From: Paracoccaceae bacterium Fryx2
Lineage (GTDB): Bacteria > Pseudomonadota > Alphaproteobacteria > Rhodobacterales > Rhodobacteraceae
Assembly: GCA_032334235.1 (NCBI GenBank)
Contig: JAVSGI010000003.1
Span: forward strand, 62,001 to 126,000
Direction of reading: 5' to 3'
Length of the DNA stretch: 64,000 nt
Below the pieces are notes generated by a model, which had not been told where the DNA came from, ran no database searches, and saw nothing but the letters and a program-made list of their open reading frames with translations. Made by a program: the position numbers and the translations under genes. Positions 8,909 through 19,057 of this stretch are shown here, piece by piece. Position 1 is the stretch's first letter, and every line of letters starts with the position of its first letter.

Positions 8909-9166
8909 GGTCGGCACCTCCCCTTGGTCGTTTCTTCCACGCTGCCACAGGATATTTTTTTTATCAAACGGTAAATTTTATACGGTTCGCGGATTCGTCG
9001 GCCCCGCGTCAGCTTGCCGCGAAAAGCGGCAATCTGACCAGCCCCCGGCCTGCAACTGGTGCTTTTCACCCATGGATGTGTCGCGTATAAGCGCGTTCAG
9101 CCAAGTCGGGCCCGGCGCCCGCACCGACACGGCCACCAACAGGCGAAAGCGCCAAACGAGGACGGC

Positions 9167-9658
9167 ATGAGCAAACATTCCACCGAAGATGACGTCGCAT
9201 TCATTCAGGCCCTCGCAGAGCTTCTGAACAAGAACGAACTGACCGAAATCTCGGTGAAACGCGAGTATGGCGAGGATGACCGGCTCGACGTGCGGGTCAC
9301 CAAGCAGGTCAATGTCGTGACCACGCAGGTGGCCGCGCCGATGATGATGGCCCCCGCCGCCGCCCCGGTCGCCACAGCCGCCCTCCCCGCCCCGGCGATG
9401 CCGAACGAAGACCCGGCGCAGCACCCCGGTGCCGTCACCTCCCCCATGGTCGGCACCGTCTACCTTTCGGCCGAACCGGGTGCGACGCCCTTCGTCGCCA
9501 TCGGCGCCAGCGTCACCGAAGGCCAGACCGTGCTGATCATCGAGGCGATGAAGACGATGAACCACATCCCCGCCCCGCGCGCGGGCACCGTGAAACGCAT
9601 TCTGGTCGAGGATGGCAACCCGGTCGAATACGGCGCCCCCCTGATGATCATCGAGTGA
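9167..9658 (+). CDS. accB: Acetyl-CoA carboxylase biotin carboxyl carrier protein
   Basis: A 163-residue BCCP. The C-terminal biotinyl domain (about 88-163) has the 'EAMKTMNHI' motif with the biotin-accepting lysine K129 and the 'thumb' region '[18 protein letters not shown]' characteristic of true AccB proteins. An Ala/Pro/Met-rich linker (about 52-85) separates it from the N-terminal helix '[20 protein letters not shown]'. BCCP carries carboxybiotin between biotin carboxylase and carboxyltransferase, the committed step of fatty acid synthesis. ATG 9167 matches the family N-terminus; accC starts 10 bp after the stop, indicating a shared operon. Confidence 0.95.
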   Translation: MSKHSTEDDVAFIQALAELLNKNELTEISVKREYGEDDRLDVRVTKQVNVVTTQVAAPMMMAPAAAPVATAALPAPAMPNEDPAQHPGAVTSPMVGTVYLSAEPGATPFVAIGASVTEGQTVLIIEAMKTMNHIPAPRAGTVKRILVEDGNPVEYGAPLMIIE

Positions 9659-9668
9659 GGCGGCAACA

Positions 9669-11030
9669 GTGACACAACCGATGTTCGAGAAGATCCTGAT
9701 CGCCAACCGGGGCGAAATCGCGCTTCGCGTGATCCGCGCCTGCCGCGAGATGGGGATCAAGTCGGTCGCCGTCCATTCCACCGCCGATGCCGACGCGATG
9801 CATGTCCGCATGGCCGACGAATCCGTGTGCATCGGCCCGGCCTCCTCCACCTCCAGCTACCTCAGCAAGGCCGCGATCATTTCCGCCTGCGAGATCACGG
9901 GCGCGCAGGCGGTCCACCCCGGCTACGGCTTCCTGTCGGAAAACGCCGCCTTCGCGCAGGCGCTGGAAGATCACGGCATCACCTTCATCGGCCCCTCGGC
10001 GGAACATATCCGCATCATGGGCGACAAGATCACCGCCAAGGAAACCGCCAAGGCGCTCGGCATTCCGGTGGTGCCCGGCTCTGACGGCGGCGTGGCCGAC
10101 TTCGAGGCCGCGATCGGCGTTGCGGCGGGCATCGGTTTTCCGGTGATCATCAAGGCCACGGCGGGGGGCGGCGGCCGGGGCATGAAGGTCGCACGCAACG
10201 CGGCCGAACTGGAAGTCGCCTTCCGCACGGCCCGCGCCGAATCCAAGGCCGCCTTCGGCAACGATGAAGTCTATATCGAGAAATACCTGCAGAAACCGCG
10301 CCATATCGAGATTCAGGTGTTCGGTGACGGCAAGGGCCGCGCCGTGCATCTGGGCGAGCGCGACTGCTCGCTGCAACGCCGCCACCAGAAGGTGTTCGAG
10401 GAGGCCCCCGGGCCAGTCATCACCCCCGCCCTGCGCGACCGCATCGGCAAGGTCTGCGCCGAGGCGATGGCCAAGATCAGCTACATCGGCGCCGGCACCA
10501 TCGAGTTCCTCTATGAGGACGGCGACTTCTTCTTCATCGAGATGAACACGCGTCTTCAGGTCGAACATCCGGTGACCGAGGCGATCTTCGGCGTCGATCT
10601 GGTGCGCGAACAGATCCGCGTCGCGGCCGGGCTCGACATGTCCTTCCATCAGGAAGAACTGGAAATCAACGGCCATGCCATCGAGGTCCGCATCAACGCC
10701 GAAAAACTGCCGAACTTCGCGCCCTGTCCGGGCCGGGTGCGGGTGTTCCACGCGCCGGGCGGCCTTGGCGTGCGGATGGATTCGGCACTTTACGGCGGAT
10801 ACACCATCCCGCCCTATTACGACAGCCTGATCGGCAAGCTGATCGTGCATGGCCGCGACCGGCCAGAGGCGCTGGCCCGCCTGCGCCGCGCGCTGGGCGA
10901 GCTGATCGTTGACGGGGTCGATACCACGGTGCCGCTGTTCGATGCGCTGCTGAACGAACCCGACATCCAGAACGGCGACTACAACATCCACTGGCTGGAA
11001 AAATGGCTCGCGGCGCAATTCGGCGGCTAG
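9669..11030 (+). CDS. accC: Acetyl-CoA carboxylase, biotin carboxylase subunit
   Basis: A 453-residue ATP-grasp enzyme that carboxylates biotin on AccB using bicarbonate and ATP. The N-terminal '[20 protein letters not shown]' and '[10 protein letters not shown]' are diagnostic; the glycine-rich ATP lid reads '[10 protein letters not shown]'; '[17 protein letters not shown]' and '[16 protein letters not shown]' supply metal and bicarbonate contacts. The start is taken as GTG 9669, which has GAGG 8 nt upstream; ATG 9681 ('MFEKIL') is the family-typical alternative but has a poor spacing. Directly downstream of accB. Confidence 0.95.
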   Translation: MTQPMFEKILIANRGEIALRVIRACREMGIKSVAVHSTADADAMHVRMADESVCIGPASSTSSYLSKAAIISACEITGAQAVHPGYGFLSENAAFAQALEDHGITFIGPSAEHIRIMGDKITAKETAKALGIPVVPGSDGGVADFEAAIGVAAGIGFPVIIKATAGGGGRGMKVARNAAELEVAFRTARAESKAAFGNDEVYIEKYLQKPRHIEIQVFGDGKGRAVHLGERDCSLQRRHQKVFEEAPGPVITPALRDRIGKVCAEAMAKISYIGAGTIEFLYEDGDFFFIEMNTRLQVEHPVTEAIFGVDLVREQIRVAAGLDMSFHQEELEINGHAIEVRINAEKLPNFAPCPGRVRVFHAPGGLGVRMDSALYGGYTIPPYYDSLIGKLIVHGRDRPEALARLRRALGELIVDGVDTTVPLFDALLNEPDIQNGDYNIHWLEKWLAAQFGG

Positions 11031-11064
11031 GCTCCGGCGGCCTGCGCCGCCGTCCGGCCGGGCC

Positions 11065-11715
11065 TTGACCCCCGGGCACGCCGACCTGACGCCCGACATC
11101 CTGCTGCGTGCCTATGCGGCGGGCATCTTTCCCATGGCCGAAAACCGCGAGTCGCCCCGGATCCACTGGGTTGATCCGCGTCGGCGCGGCGTGCTGCCGC
11201 TCGATGGTTTCCACATCTCGCGCAGCCTCGCGCATCGCATCAGGACATGGCGCTACCGCGTTGAGATCAATACAGATTTCACCGCCGTGCTGCACGGCTG
11301 CGCCGACCGGCCCGACACCTGGATCAACCACGCCATCTTCCGGCTTTACCAGACCCTGCACCGCGCAGGCCACGCCCATTCGCTGGAGGTCTGGGAAGGG
11401 GACGCGCTGGTGGGCGGGGTTTACGGCGTCACGCTGGGGGCGGCGTTCTTCGGAGAAAGCATGTTCTCGCGCCGCACCGACGCGTCAAAGGTGGCGCTCG
11501 CCTGGCTGGTGCACCGGCTGCGCGCGGGCGGTTTCACCCTGTTCGACACACAGTTTTTGACACCGCACCTGCAAAGCCTCGGCGGGGTGGAGATCAGCCG
11601 CACCGCCTATCACCACCGCCTGGCCCATGCCCTGCAATCCCCGGCGACGTTCGACCCGCCGGGTTACGCCCCCGATCCTCAGGGCGTGACGCAGCGCAGG
11701 ATCCACACGTCGTAG
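11065..11715 (+). CDS. aat: Leucyl/phenylalanyl-tRNA-protein transferase
   Basis: A 216-residue L/F-transferase that adds Leu or Phe to N-terminal Arg/Lys of proteins, marking them for ClpS-ClpAP degradation. Family hallmarks: '[14 protein letters not shown]' (13-26), '[18 protein letters not shown]', '[26 protein letters not shown]', '[20 protein letters not shown]' and '[15 protein letters not shown]'. No upstream ATG is available in frame, so TTG 11065 is used. It follows accC by 34 bp. The last 37 bp overlap the convergent DUF2155 gene. Confidence 0.92.
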   Translation: MTPGHADLTPDILLRAYAAGIFPMAENRESPRIHWVDPRRRGVLPLDGFHISRSLAHRIRTWRYRVEINTDFTAVLHGCADRPDTWINHAIFRLYQTLHRAGHAHSLEVWEGDALVGGVYGVTLGAAFFGESMFSRRTDASKVALAWLVHRLRAGGFTLFDTQFLTPHLQSLGGVEISRTAYHHRLAHALQSPATFDPPGYAPDPQGVTQRRIHTS

Positions 11716-12035
11716 CGCGCATGGTCCAGCGCCGAAAGCGCCGGGCTGTCGGCAATCATCCAGCCGGAGAACACCGGCTCCGCCACCAGGGAATCGCGGA
11801 TCGTCAGGTGCGCGAAGGCGTTCGAGGCCGGGTCGTCCGCCGGATAGCGGCAATCGTCCAGCTGGATCGTCAGCCGCCCGCTGACCGCCGACTGACCCCG
11901 CGACAGCTCGATATCCGCCGTCTCACCCGAAACCTTGTCCAGCCAGCGCAGCAGGCCACCAGGCGCATTCGCCATGTCCTGCGCGCCCGCAGGCAGCGCC
12001 AGCAGCAGCCCCGCCGCCACAACCGCGGCCTTCAC
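11679..12035 (-). CDS. DUF2155 secreted protein
   Basis: A 118-residue protein with a signal peptide (about 1-20, '[10 protein letters not shown]') and a DUF2155 domain ('[20 protein letters not shown]', '[20 protein letters not shown]', '[28 protein letters not shown]'), common in Rhodobacterales and of unknown function, presumably periplasmic. The start GTG 12035 overlaps the mlaD-like stop (GTGA), so translation is probably coupled. It is the last gene of an NDUFA12-mlaD-DUF2155 set and overlaps the 3' end of aat by 37 bp on the opposite strand. Confidence 0.85.
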   Translation of the reverse strand: MKAAVVAAGLLLALPAGAQDMANAPGGLLRWLDKVSGETADIELSRGQSAVSGRLTIQLDDCRYPADDPASNAFAHLTIRDSLVAEPVFSGWMIADSPALSALDHARYDVWILRCVTP

Positions 12036-12502
12036 GGCGCACTGCCGCCGATGGCGTCCTCTGCCGACTTTCCGACGAACTTCATCAACAGCGCGATCAG
12101 GCTCACCGCGCCCTGCGTGTCCTCGATCTCGGCCCCCGGGCCCAGGTTTTCCAGCGACCCGCCGGGGATCAGCTCGACAAAGTTCCCGCCCAGCAGCCCT
12201 TCCGACGAAATCAGGATGGCCGAATCCTCGGGCAGCACGATGTCCTTCTGCACCGTGATGGTGGCATCGGCGAAATAGGTCTGCGGGTTCAGCGCGAGGT
12301 TCGTGACCGTGCCGACCTTGACCCCCGCCAGCCGCACGTCGCTGCCCACCGTCACCCCCTCGACCGAGCGGAAGCTGGCGACCAGCGGGTAGCTGCCGGT
12401 GTCGCGCGTCAGGCCCGAGTTCTGCCCGGCATAGAGCAGAAACCCCACCGCCGCTGCCAGCACCGCCCCGCCCGCGATCACTTCTGAGATGTTCTCGGCC
12501 AT
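12032..12502 (-). CDS. mlaD: MlaD-family outer-membrane lipid asymmetry substrate-binding protein
   Basis: A 156-residue MCE-domain protein. One N-terminal transmembrane segment (about 6-22, 'VIAGGAVLAAAVGFLLYA') anchors it in the inner membrane; the MCE fold follows ('YPLVASFRSVEGVTVGSDVR', 'LAGVKVGTVTNLAL', 'ILISSEGLLGGNFVELIPGG'). MlaD hexamers bind phospholipids with the MlaFEB ABC transporter. The partner genes are not in this window. Start and stop overlap both neighbours (TAATG with the NDUFA12 gene, GTGA with DUF2155), a compact operon often seen in Rhodobacteraceae. Confidence 0.88.
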   Translation of the reverse strand: MAENISEVIAGGAVLAAAVGFLLYAGQNSGLTRDTGSYPLVASFRSVEGVTVGSDVRLAGVKVGTVTNLALNPQTYFADATITVQKDIVLPEDSAILISSEGLLGGNFVELIPGGSLENLGPGAEIEDTQGAVSLIALLMKFVGKSAEDAIGGSAP

Positions 12503-12876
12503 TATTCGGGCTGCCACGCCTCGTAGTCGCGCCGCGCCACCGGGTCCTGCCGCCGGATCGACCCCGGCGGCGCATAGGCCGCGTCGGTTCCGGTCAGGTT
12601 TTCCTGATGCGGCTTTTCCCAGGCCTTGTGCAGCAGCGGCGCATCGGTCGGCGGCTGGTCCCAGGTGAAATGCAGCCAGCCATGCCAGTCGGGGCTGACC
12701 CGGCTCGCCTCGGCCTCGCCGTTGTAGATCACCCAGCGCCGCTTGCCGCCGGTGGTCTGGTAGAACACGTTGCCCTGCACATCCTCGCCCACCCGGATGC
12801 CGCGCCGCGCCGTGAACAGCTGGGTGCCCAGGGTCTGGCCGTTCCACCAGGTCACAAGGCGTTTGAGGAAAGACAT
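12502..12876 (-). CDS. NADH:ubiquinone oxidoreductase NDUFA12-family subunit
   Basis: A 124-residue protein of the NDUFA12/B17.2 family, an accessory complex I subunit retained in Alphaproteobacteria and mitochondria. '[18 protein letters not shown]', '[12 protein letters not shown]', '[21 protein letters not shown]' and '[14 protein letters not shown]' are the family signature. ATG 12876 has GGAGG 8 nt upstream. It lies apart from the nuo operon, heading the mlaD-DUF2155 set. Confidence 0.92.
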   Translation of the reverse strand: MSFLKRLVTWWNGQTLGTQLFTARRGIRVGEDVQGNVFYQTTGGKRRWVIYNGEAEASRVSPDWHGWLHFTWDQPPTDAPLLHKAWEKPHQENLTGTDAAYAPPGSIRRQDPVARRDYEAWQPE

Positions 12877-12969
12877 GCACGAACCTCCAAGCTTTGCCCT
12901 GATATGACCGATGCACGGGGCCGCGTCCAGAGCCAAGGCACCCCGGGCGCGGATGCCCGCGCAACATGC

Positions 12970-12993
12970 AAAAGGCCGGGGAAACCCCCGGCC
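12970..12993 (-). terminator. Rho-independent terminator after clpX
   Basis: An 8-bp GC stem (12974-12981 with 12986-12993) is followed on the minus strand by four U's. It lies 24 bp past the clpX stop and ends the clpP-clpX unit. Confidence 0.7.
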
Positions 12994-13016
12994 CTGCGCC
13001 CCGTCCGCCCCCGCCG

Positions 13017-14282
13017 TCAGCTGGCGGTCGCGGCTTCCTTCTTCTTCATCTCGGTATAGATCAGCAGCGGCTTGGCGCCATTGCTGACCGCCTCCTCCTT
13101 GACCACGACCTCCTGCACGCCCGCCAGACCCGGCAGTTCGAACATGGTATCCAGCAGGATATCTTCCATGATCGAGCGCAGGCCCCGCGCCCCGGTCTTG
13201 CGCTTGATCGCCCGCTTGGCAATTGCCACCATCGCATCGGGGGTGAAGGTCAGCGTCACGCCCTCGATCTCGAACAGGCGCTGGTATTGCTTGACCAGCG
13301 CGTTCTTCGGCTCGGTCAGAATGGTGACCAACGCCGCCTCGTCCAGATCGGTCAGGGTGGCGATCACCGGCAGGCGGCCGACGAATTCCGGGATCAGCCC
13401 GAATTTCAGCAGGTCTTCCGGCTCCAGCTCCTTGAACAGCTCGCCCACACCGCGGTCTTCCGGCCCCTTGACCTGGGCACCAAAGCCGATGCCCGAGCCC
13501 TTGTTGCGCTGCGCGATGATCTTTTCCAGACCCGAGAACGCGCCCCCGCAGATGAACAGGATGTTCGTCGTGTCCACCTGCAGGAATTCCTGCTGCGGAT
13601 GCTTGCGCCCGCCCTGCGGCGGCACAGAGGCCACCGTGCCCTCCATGATCTTCAACAGCGCCTGCTGCACGCCCTCGCCCGACACGTCGCGGGTGATCGA
13701 CGGGTTGTCCGACTTGCGGGTGATCTTGTCGACCTCGTCGATGTAAACGATGCCGCGCTGCGCCCGTTCCACATTGTATTCGCTGGCCTGAAGCAGCTTG
13801 AGGATGATGTTTTCCACATCCTCACCGACATAGCCGGCTTCGGTCAGCGTCGTGGCATCGGCCATGGTGAAGGGCACATCCAGAATCCGCGCCAGCGTCT
13901 GCGCCAGCAGCGTCTTGCCGCAGCCGGTCGGGCCGATCAGCAGGATGTTGCTTTTCGACAGCTCGATGTCGGTTTTCGAGGAATGGTTCAGCCGCTTGTA
14001 GTGGTTGTGCACCGCGACCGAAAGCACCCGCTTGGCATGGATCTGCCCGATGACATAGTCATCCAGCACCTTGCAGATCTCGCGCGGGGTCGGCACCCCG
14101 TCCGAGGATTTCAGCCCGCTGGTCTTGGTTTCCTCGCGGATGATGTCCATGCAAAGCTCGACGCATTCGTCACAGATGAACACCGTCGGCCCTGCAATCA
14201 GCTTGCGCACCTCATGCTGGCTCTTGCCGCAGAAAGAGCAATACAGGGTGTTCTTGCTGTCGCTGCCAGAATTGTTCGCCAT
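13017..14282 (-). CDS. clpX: ATP-dependent Clp protease ATP-binding subunit ClpX
   Basis: A 421-residue AAA+ unfoldase feeding substrates to ClpP. The N-terminal zinc domain has C15, C18, C37 and C40. Walker A is 'GPTGCGKT' (117-124), Walker B 'IDEVDK' (181-186). The IGF loop that docks on ClpP is visible in '[10 protein letters not shown]', and 'RIIG-like' sensor regions follow with '[19 protein letters not shown]' and '[21 protein letters not shown]'. Length and order are standard. It lies 114 bp after clpP on the same strand, and a terminator follows. Confidence 0.97.
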   Translation of the reverse strand: MANNSGSDSKNTLYCSFCGKSQHEVRKLIAGPTVFICDECVELCMDIIREETKTSGLKSSDGVPTPREICKVLDDYVIGQIHAKRVLSVAVHNHYKRLNHSSKTDIELSKSNILLIGPTGCGKTLLAQTLARILDVPFTMADATTLTEAGYVGEDVENIILKLLQASEYNVERAQRGIVYIDEVDKITRKSDNPSITRDVSGEGVQQALLKIMEGTVASVPPQGGRKHPQQEFLQVDTTNILFICGGAFSGLEKIIAQRNKGSGIGFGAQVKGPEDRGVGELFKELEPEDLLKFGLIPEFVGRLPVIATLTDLDEAALVTILTEPKNALVKQYQRLFEIEGVTLTFTPDAMVAIAKRAIKRKTGARGLRSIMEDILLDTMFELPGLAGVQEVVVKEEAVSNGAKPLLIYTEMKKKEAATAS

Positions 14283-14396
14283 CGTCTTCCTCTGCAGTCT
14301 GCCGCACCTGGCATCTTCTGCGAAGTCTAGGCCAAGGCCCGGGCCTTCACAATGTCAAATCGCCCCCGGTCCGGGCTGCGTTCCGGGGGCGAAAAA

Positions 14397-15029
14397 TCAC
14401 TTCGGCGTGTCTTCCGCCTTGCCGCGGCTCTCAAGGATCTCGTCGATCAGGCCCCAGGCCTTGGCATCCTCGGCCGACATGAAGTTGTCACGCTCCAGCG
14501 CCAGCTCCACCGTCTCCAGATCCTGCCCGGTATGCTTGACATAGATCTCGTTCAGGCGGCGCTTCAGCTTCTCGGTCTCGCGGGCGTGGATCATGATGTC
14601 GGTCGCCTGCCCCTGATACCCGCCCGAGGGCTGGTGCACCATCACCCGGCTGTTGGGCAGGCTGAACCGCATCCCCTTGTGCCCTGCGGTCAGCAGCAGC
14701 GACCCCATCGAGGCCGCCTGCCCGATCACCAGCGTCGAGATCCGCGGCTTGATGTACTGCATGGTGTCGTAGATCGACAGCCCGCTGGTCACCACGCCGC
14801 CGGGGCTGTTGATGTACATGCTGATTTCCTTGGACGGATTCTCCGATTCCAGGAACAGCAACTGGGCGCAGATCAAGGACGACATGCCGTCATGCACCGG
14901 GCCGGACAGGAAGATGATCCGCTCCTTCAACATGCGGCTGTAGATGTCATAGGCGCGCTCGCCCCGGCTGGTCTGCTCGACCACCATCGGGACCAGTGTA
15001 TTCATGTATGTGTCGATCGGATCTTTCAT
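14397..15029 (-). CDS. clpP: ATP-dependent Clp protease proteolytic subunit ClpP
   Basis: A 210-residue self-compartmentalising serine protease. The triad is complete: S107 in '[11 protein letters not shown]', H132 in '[10 protein letters not shown]' and D181 in '[12 protein letters not shown]'. '[19 protein letters not shown]' and '[13 protein letters not shown]' are typical. The N-terminus is short, with little propeptide ('[20 protein letters not shown]'). First gene of the clpP-clpX unit; the promoter should lie in 15030-15130. Confidence 0.97.
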   Translation of the reverse strand: MKDPIDTYMNTLVPMVVEQTSRGERAYDIYSRMLKERIIFLSGPVHDGMSSLICAQLLFLESENPSKEISMYINSPGGVVTSGLSIYDTMQYIKPRISTLVIGQAASMGSLLLTAGHKGMRFSLPNSRVMVHQPSGGYQGQATDIMIHARETEKLKRRLNEIYVKHTGQDLETVELALERDNFMSAEDAKAWGLIDEILESRGKAEDTPK

Positions 15030-15389
15030 TGCGCCCGCCCTTGTCGCTTGGGATATGATTATCGCCTCAGGATTACCCGAGTCTTAGTGGGGCGTGCCGG
15101 GGGCTGCAAGGGCAAGGGGTCATAATTGCACACCCCTGGCCTCCCCGCCGGCCCATCTGCCGGGGCGCCCGCCCTTCACCCTTTTCCGGACCCTTTTGCC
15201 GTCCGCCGCCCGTCTTGATTCCCCGGTTTCTCTTTGGACCAAATACCCCGGGGGTCCGGGGGCAGAGCCCCCGGCCTTTCGGCCCGGCCAACCCGGTGCC
15301 GGAAAAGATGAACAATGTCCAAACGAAAATCTAAAAATAACATTAAAACAATATGTTGTCAGGCATTTCACGCGTGAAAATCCGGCCCC
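15030..15389. other. Gene-free stretch with GC-rich hairpins, clpP promoter region
   Basis: No convincing coding frame. The left part must hold the clpP promoter (minus strand). At 15256-15274 is a perfect 7-bp GC stem (CCGGGGG/CCCCCGG, 5-nt loop), preceded by ACCAAATACCCCGGGGGT, and directly followed by a second small hairpin (15273-15284). This 'CCCCGGGGGTCCGGGGGC' style of intergenic hairpin recurs in Rhodobacteraceae genomes. The segment 15300-15365 is AT-rich. Confidence 0.5.
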
Positions 15390-16001
15390 TCACCCCCCGA
15401 ACACCCGCCGCGCCAGCAAAACCCGGCTCAGCGCCGTCACGAAACACAAGGCCCCGAATCCCCAGGCCAGCGGCACGAAGAACGCCGGAAACAGGCAGAT
15501 CGCCGCAAAGAACGCGATCGTCTCCGTCCCCTCCAGCAACCCGGCGGTGAAATACAGAGACTTCTCCCCCCGGTCCCGCGTCACCATCCCGCGCTTTTCC
15601 GCAAGCACGGCATAGCCCAGAAAACTGGCGCCGTTGACGTAGAAAGAGGCCAGCAGAAACGCCCCCGCGACCCCGTTTTCCCCCGGATCGCGCAGCACGA
15701 AGGCCAGCGGAACCGCCGCGTAGAACAGGAAATCGCAGGTGATGTCGAGATAGCCGCCGAAGTCGGTCCTGGCCGTCGCCCGCGCCACCGCCCCGTCCAG
15801 CCCGTCGGCGATCCGCGAGCCCGCCAGCGGGATCAGCGCGACCCACCCCGGCGCCCCCGCCGCGATCAGCGCCGCGGCCAGCAGCCCCAGCCCCAGCCCG
15901 GCCAGCGTCACGCGGTCCGCCCCGACCCCGCGCGCCGCGAGCCAATGCCCGCCCCGGTTCAGCCCCGGGTCGATCACGCCCCGCATCCATCCGTCCAGCA
16001 T
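15390..16001 (-). CDS. CDP-alcohol phosphatidyltransferase family membrane protein
   Basis: A 203-residue integral membrane protein carrying the CDP-alcohol phosphotransferase motif DG-x2-AR-...-G-x3-D-x3-D: 'DGLDGAVAR' followed by 'DFGGYLDITCD' (about residues 66-90). Such enzymes condense a CDP-alcohol with another alcohol to make phospholipid head groups. The rest is hydrophobic with several segments ('LAGLGLGLLAAALIAAGAPG', 'GAFLLASFYVNGASFLGY', 'IAFFAAICLFPAFFVPLAWG'). The acceptor is unknown; length fits PgsA-like or PIS-like members. ATG 16001 is chosen over an upstream frame extension. Divergent from the ynjB-like gene. Confidence 0.82.
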   Translation of the reverse strand: MLDGWMRGVIDPGLNRGGHWLAARGVGADRVTLAGLGLGLLAAALIAAGAPGWVALIPLAGSRIADGLDGAVARATARTDFGGYLDITCDFLFYAAVPLAFVLRDPGENGVAGAFLLASFYVNGASFLGYAVLAEKRGMVTRDRGEKSLYFTAGLLEGTETIAFFAAICLFPAFFVPLAWGFGALCFVTALSRVLLARRVFGG

Positions 16002-16166
16002 GGCACCCCCGTTCGTTTCCCCAGCCTTACCGCCCGCCGCGCCGCCCGTCACCCCGGGGCGGCGTCACATTGGCGTGGCCGCGGGTTACACCCCTTGCAC
16101 GCCCCCCCCGCCGCCGCCTAGCAAGGGGCATTCCGCGCCGATGCGGGCCGCAACACAGGACGACAC

Positions 16167-17381
16167 ATGCAGTTTTCCCTTCTTCCGGCACTGGCCGCCA
16201 CCGCCCTGCTGGCCACCCCGCTGGCCGCCGAAACCCCCGACCCGGCCGACTGGCCCGCCGTGCTGGAGCAGGCGCGCGGCCAGACCGTCTACTGGAACGC
16301 CTGGGGGGGTGATCCGAAGATCAACGCCTTCATCGCAGAGGTCGGCGGGATGGCGCTTTCCCGCCACGGGGTGACGCTGGAGCATGTGAAGCTCGCCTCG
16401 ACCGCCGATGCGGTGGCGCGCGTGCTGGCTGAACAGCAGGCCGGGCAGACCACGGGCGGCGCGGTGGACCTGATCTGGATCAACGGCGAGAACTTTGCCG
16501 CAATGAAGGCGCAGGGCCTGCTGCGCGGCCCGTTTGCCGAAGACCTGCCGAACTGGCCGCTGGTCGATGTCGCGGGCAAGCCCGCCGTGATCCGCGATTT
16601 CACCGAAAGCACCGGCGGGCTGGAAAGCCCCTGGGCGATGGCGCAGTTGGTGTTCGAGCATGACAGCGCCCGCCTGCCCGACCCGCCGCAGAACACGGCG
16701 GCGCTGCTCGACTGGATCGTGGCGAACCCCGGCCGCTTCACCTATCCGCAGCCGCCCGACTATCTGGGCACCACGTTTCTGAAGCAGGTGCTTTACGGTG
16801 TGATCGACGACCCGGAGGTGCTGCAATCCCCGCCCGACCCCGCGACCTACGAGGCGGTCGTGGCGCCACTCTGGGCCTGGCTCGACGCGGCGACGCCGCA
16901 TCTTTGGCGCGCGGGGCGGGCCTATCCGGCCAATGAACCGGCGCTGGGGCAATTGCTGGCCGACGGCGAGACCGACATCTCGTTCGCGTTCAACCCCGGC
17001 CGCGCCTCGGCGGTGATCGCGGCGGGCGAGCTGCCCGACACGGTGCGGACCTTCGTGCTGGACAACGGCACGATCGGCAACGCCTCGTTCGTCGCGATCC
17101 CGTTCAACGCGGCGCATCAGGCCGGGGCGATGGTGATCGCCAACCTGCTGCTGGACCCTGAGGTGCAGGCCCGCGCGCAAGACCCGGCGGTGCTGGGCTT
17201 CCAGACCGTGCTGGACATGGACGCCCTGCCCCCCGAAGACCGCGCGCGGTTCGACGCGCTCGACCTTGGCGTGGCGACCCTTGCCCCGGCCGACCTTGGC
17301 ACCGCCCTGCTGGAGCCGCACGCGGGCTGGATGGTGAAGATCGCTGAAGACTGGACCGCCCGCTACGGGGTCGCCCCGTGA
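16167..17381 (+). CDS. ynjB: ABC transporter substrate-binding protein, YnjB type
   Basis: A 404-residue periplasmic binding protein with a signal peptide (about 1-21, 'LLPALAATALLATPLAAE'). 'ARGQTVYWNAWGGDPKINAF' and 'GGAVDLIWINGENFAAMK' match E. coli YnjB, part of the ynjBCD importer related to thiamine/iron-type systems. Its ligand is not established. The gene opens an operon with a permease and an ATPase, linked by overlapping stop/start codons (GTGA at 17378), so the three products form one importer. Confidence 0.85.
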   Translation: MQFSLLPALAATALLATPLAAETPDPADWPAVLEQARGQTVYWNAWGGDPKINAFIAEVGGMALSRHGVTLEHVKLASTADAVARVLAEQQAGQTTGGAVDLIWINGENFAAMKAQGLLRGPFAEDLPNWPLVDVAGKPAVIRDFTESTGGLESPWAMAQLVFEHDSARLPDPPQNTAALLDWIVANPGRFTYPQPPDYLGTTFLKQVLYGVIDDPEVLQSPPDPATYEAVVAPLWAWLDAATPHLWRAGRAYPANEPALGQLLADGETDISFAFNPGRASAVIAAGELPDTVRTFVLDNGTIGNASFVAIPFNAAHQAGAMVIANLLLDPEVQARAQDPAVLGFQTVLDMDALPPEDRARFDALDLGVATLAPADLGTALLEPHAGWMVKIAEDWTARYGVAP

Positions 17382-19057
17382 CAGGCCGGGGGGGCGGCTG
17401 GTTGCGGCTGGCCCCCCCGGTCACGCTGGCGCTGATGCTGGGGCCGGTGCTGGCGGGGCTGGCGGGCACCTTGGCCCCGGCCCTGATGCAGGACGCGCGC
17501 GGCTTTGCCACGCTGGCCGACTGGCCGGGGCTGGCGGGCGCGGTGTGGCTGTCGCTGACCACGGGGATTGGCTCGACGGTGCTGGGGCTGGCGGCGACGC
17601 TGCTGCTGGTGGCGGGCCTGCACGGCACGCGGATCTTTGCGGCGCTGACGCGGGCCATCTCGCCCCTGCTGGCGGTGCCCCATGCGGCGGCGGCGCTGGG
17701 GATCGCCTTCCTGATCGCGCCCTCGGGCTGGATCGCGCGGGCCCTGTCGCCCTGGGCCACCGGCTGGGACAGCCCGCCCGACCTTCTGATCCTGAACGGC
17801 CCGGCGGGGGTGGCGCTGACGCTGGGGCTGGTGGCGAAAGAGGTTCCGTTCCTGTTGCTGATGACGCTGGCCGCCCTGCCGCAGACCGACGCGCGGCGGC
17901 GGCTGATGCTGACGGCGAGCCTTGGCTATGGCCGGATCGCGGGCTTTGCCTTTGCGGTGCTGCCCGCCCTTTACCGCCAGATCCGGCTGCCGGTCTATGC
18001 GGTGCTGGCCTATGCGATGACGGCGGTCGAGATGGCGATGATCCTGGGCCCGACGCGCCCCCCCACCCTGTCGGTGCAGATCGTGCTGTGGATGTCGCAT
18101 CCCGATCTGGCCTACCGCGCCACCGCCTCGGCCGGGGCGGTGCTGCAACTGGGGCTGGTGGTGGCGGCGCTGCTGGGCTGGCGCGGGGCCGAGATGCTGG
18201 CCGCACGCGCCTTGCGCGCCCTGGCCGGGGCCGGGCGGCGCGGGCGGGGCCTTGACGGCACGCTGCGCCCCGTGGCCGGCGGGCTGGCGGTGGGGCTGGT
18301 GGCGGTGCTGGCCGCGGGGCTGGCGGGGCTGGCGGTGTGGTCGGTGGCGGGGCTGTGGCAGTTCCCCGATGCCCTGCCCGAAACGCTGAGCCTTGCCACC
18401 TGGACGCGCGCCGCCCCGGGGCTGGCACAGGCCGCGGCAGTGTCGGCCGGGCTGGCGCTGGCGGCAACCGTTGTGGCGCTGGCGCTGGTGCTGGCGTGCC
18501 TGGAGGCCGAAGCGCGGCACGGGCTGCGCCCCGGCAGCCGGGCGCTGTGGCTGCTGTATCTGCCGCTGATCGTGCCGCAGGTGGCATTCCTGCCCGGCCT
18601 TCAGCTGATGGCGCTGCTGACCGGGGCCGAGGGCACGGGCCTCGCGGTGGCGGCGGCGCATCTGGTCTTCGTGCTGCCCTATGTGTTCCTGTCGCTCGCG
18701 TCGCCCTTCCGGGCATGGGACGGGCGGATCGCGGTGGCGGCGCAGGCGCTGGGGGCCGGGCCGGGCCGCATCTTCTGGCGGCTGCGGCTGCCGATGCTGC
18801 TGCGCCCGGTGCTGACCGCGGCGGCCGTCGGGGTGGCGGTTTCGGTCGGGCAATACCTGCCGACGCTGATGATCGGCGGCGGCCGCGTGGTCAGCCTGAC
18901 GACCGAGGCGGTGGCGCTGTCGTCGGGCGGCAACCGGCGGGTGGTGGGCGCCTATGCGATCCTGCAGATGGCGCTGCCCGCGCTGGCCTTCGGGCTGGCG
19001 CTGGCGCTGCCCGCGCTCGTGTATCGCCACCGGCGCGGCATGGCGGTGGCGGCATGA
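17378..19057 (+). CDS. ynjC: ABC transporter permease, fused double MetI-type, YnjC type
   Basis: A 559-residue membrane protein made of two MetI-like permease halves in one chain, as in YnjC, ThiP and FbpB. Each half has several hydrophobic spans and an EAA-type loop: 'TASLGYGRIAGFAFAVLPAL' in the first and 'AQALGAGPGRIFWRLRLPML' in the second. The GTG start overlaps the ynjB stop. The gene ends in ATGA shared with the ATPase start. GC content and Leu/Ala/Gly content are extreme but fit a Rhodobacteraceae membrane gene. Confidence 0.88.
   Translation: MTGRGGGWLRLAPPVTLALMLGPVLAGLAGTLAPALMQDARGFATLADWPGLAGAVWLSLTTGIGSTVLGLAATLLLVAGLHGTRIFAALTRAISPLLAVPHAAAALGIAFLIAPSGWIARALSPWATGWDSPPDLLILNGPAGVALTLGLVAKEVPFLLLMTLAALPQTDARRRLMLTASLGYGRIAGFAFAVLPALYRQIRLPVYAVLAYAMTAVEMAMILGPTRPPTLSVQIVLWMSHPDLAYRATASAGAVLQLGLVVAALLGWRGAEMLAARALRALAGAGRRGRGLDGTLRPVAGGLAVGLVAVLAAGLAGLAVWSVAGLWQFPDALPETLSLATWTRAAPGLAQAAAVSAGLALAATVVALALVLACLEAEARHGLRPGSRALWLLYLPLIVPQVAFLPGLQLMALLTGAEGTGLAVAAAHLVFVLPYVFLSLASPFRAWDGRIAVAAQALGAGPGRIFWRLRLPMLLRPVLTAAAVGVAVSVGQYLPTLMIGGGRVVSLTTEAVALSSGGNRRVVGAYAILQMALPALAFGLALALPALVYRHRRGMAVAA

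Noticed and set aside
17363-19030. Long minus-strand open frame (555 codons) opposite the permease gene
   Set aside because: Gln/Arg/His/Pro-rich with no domain; it is the typical antisense shadow of a very GC-rich gene, and the plus frame encodes a full YnjC-type permease.
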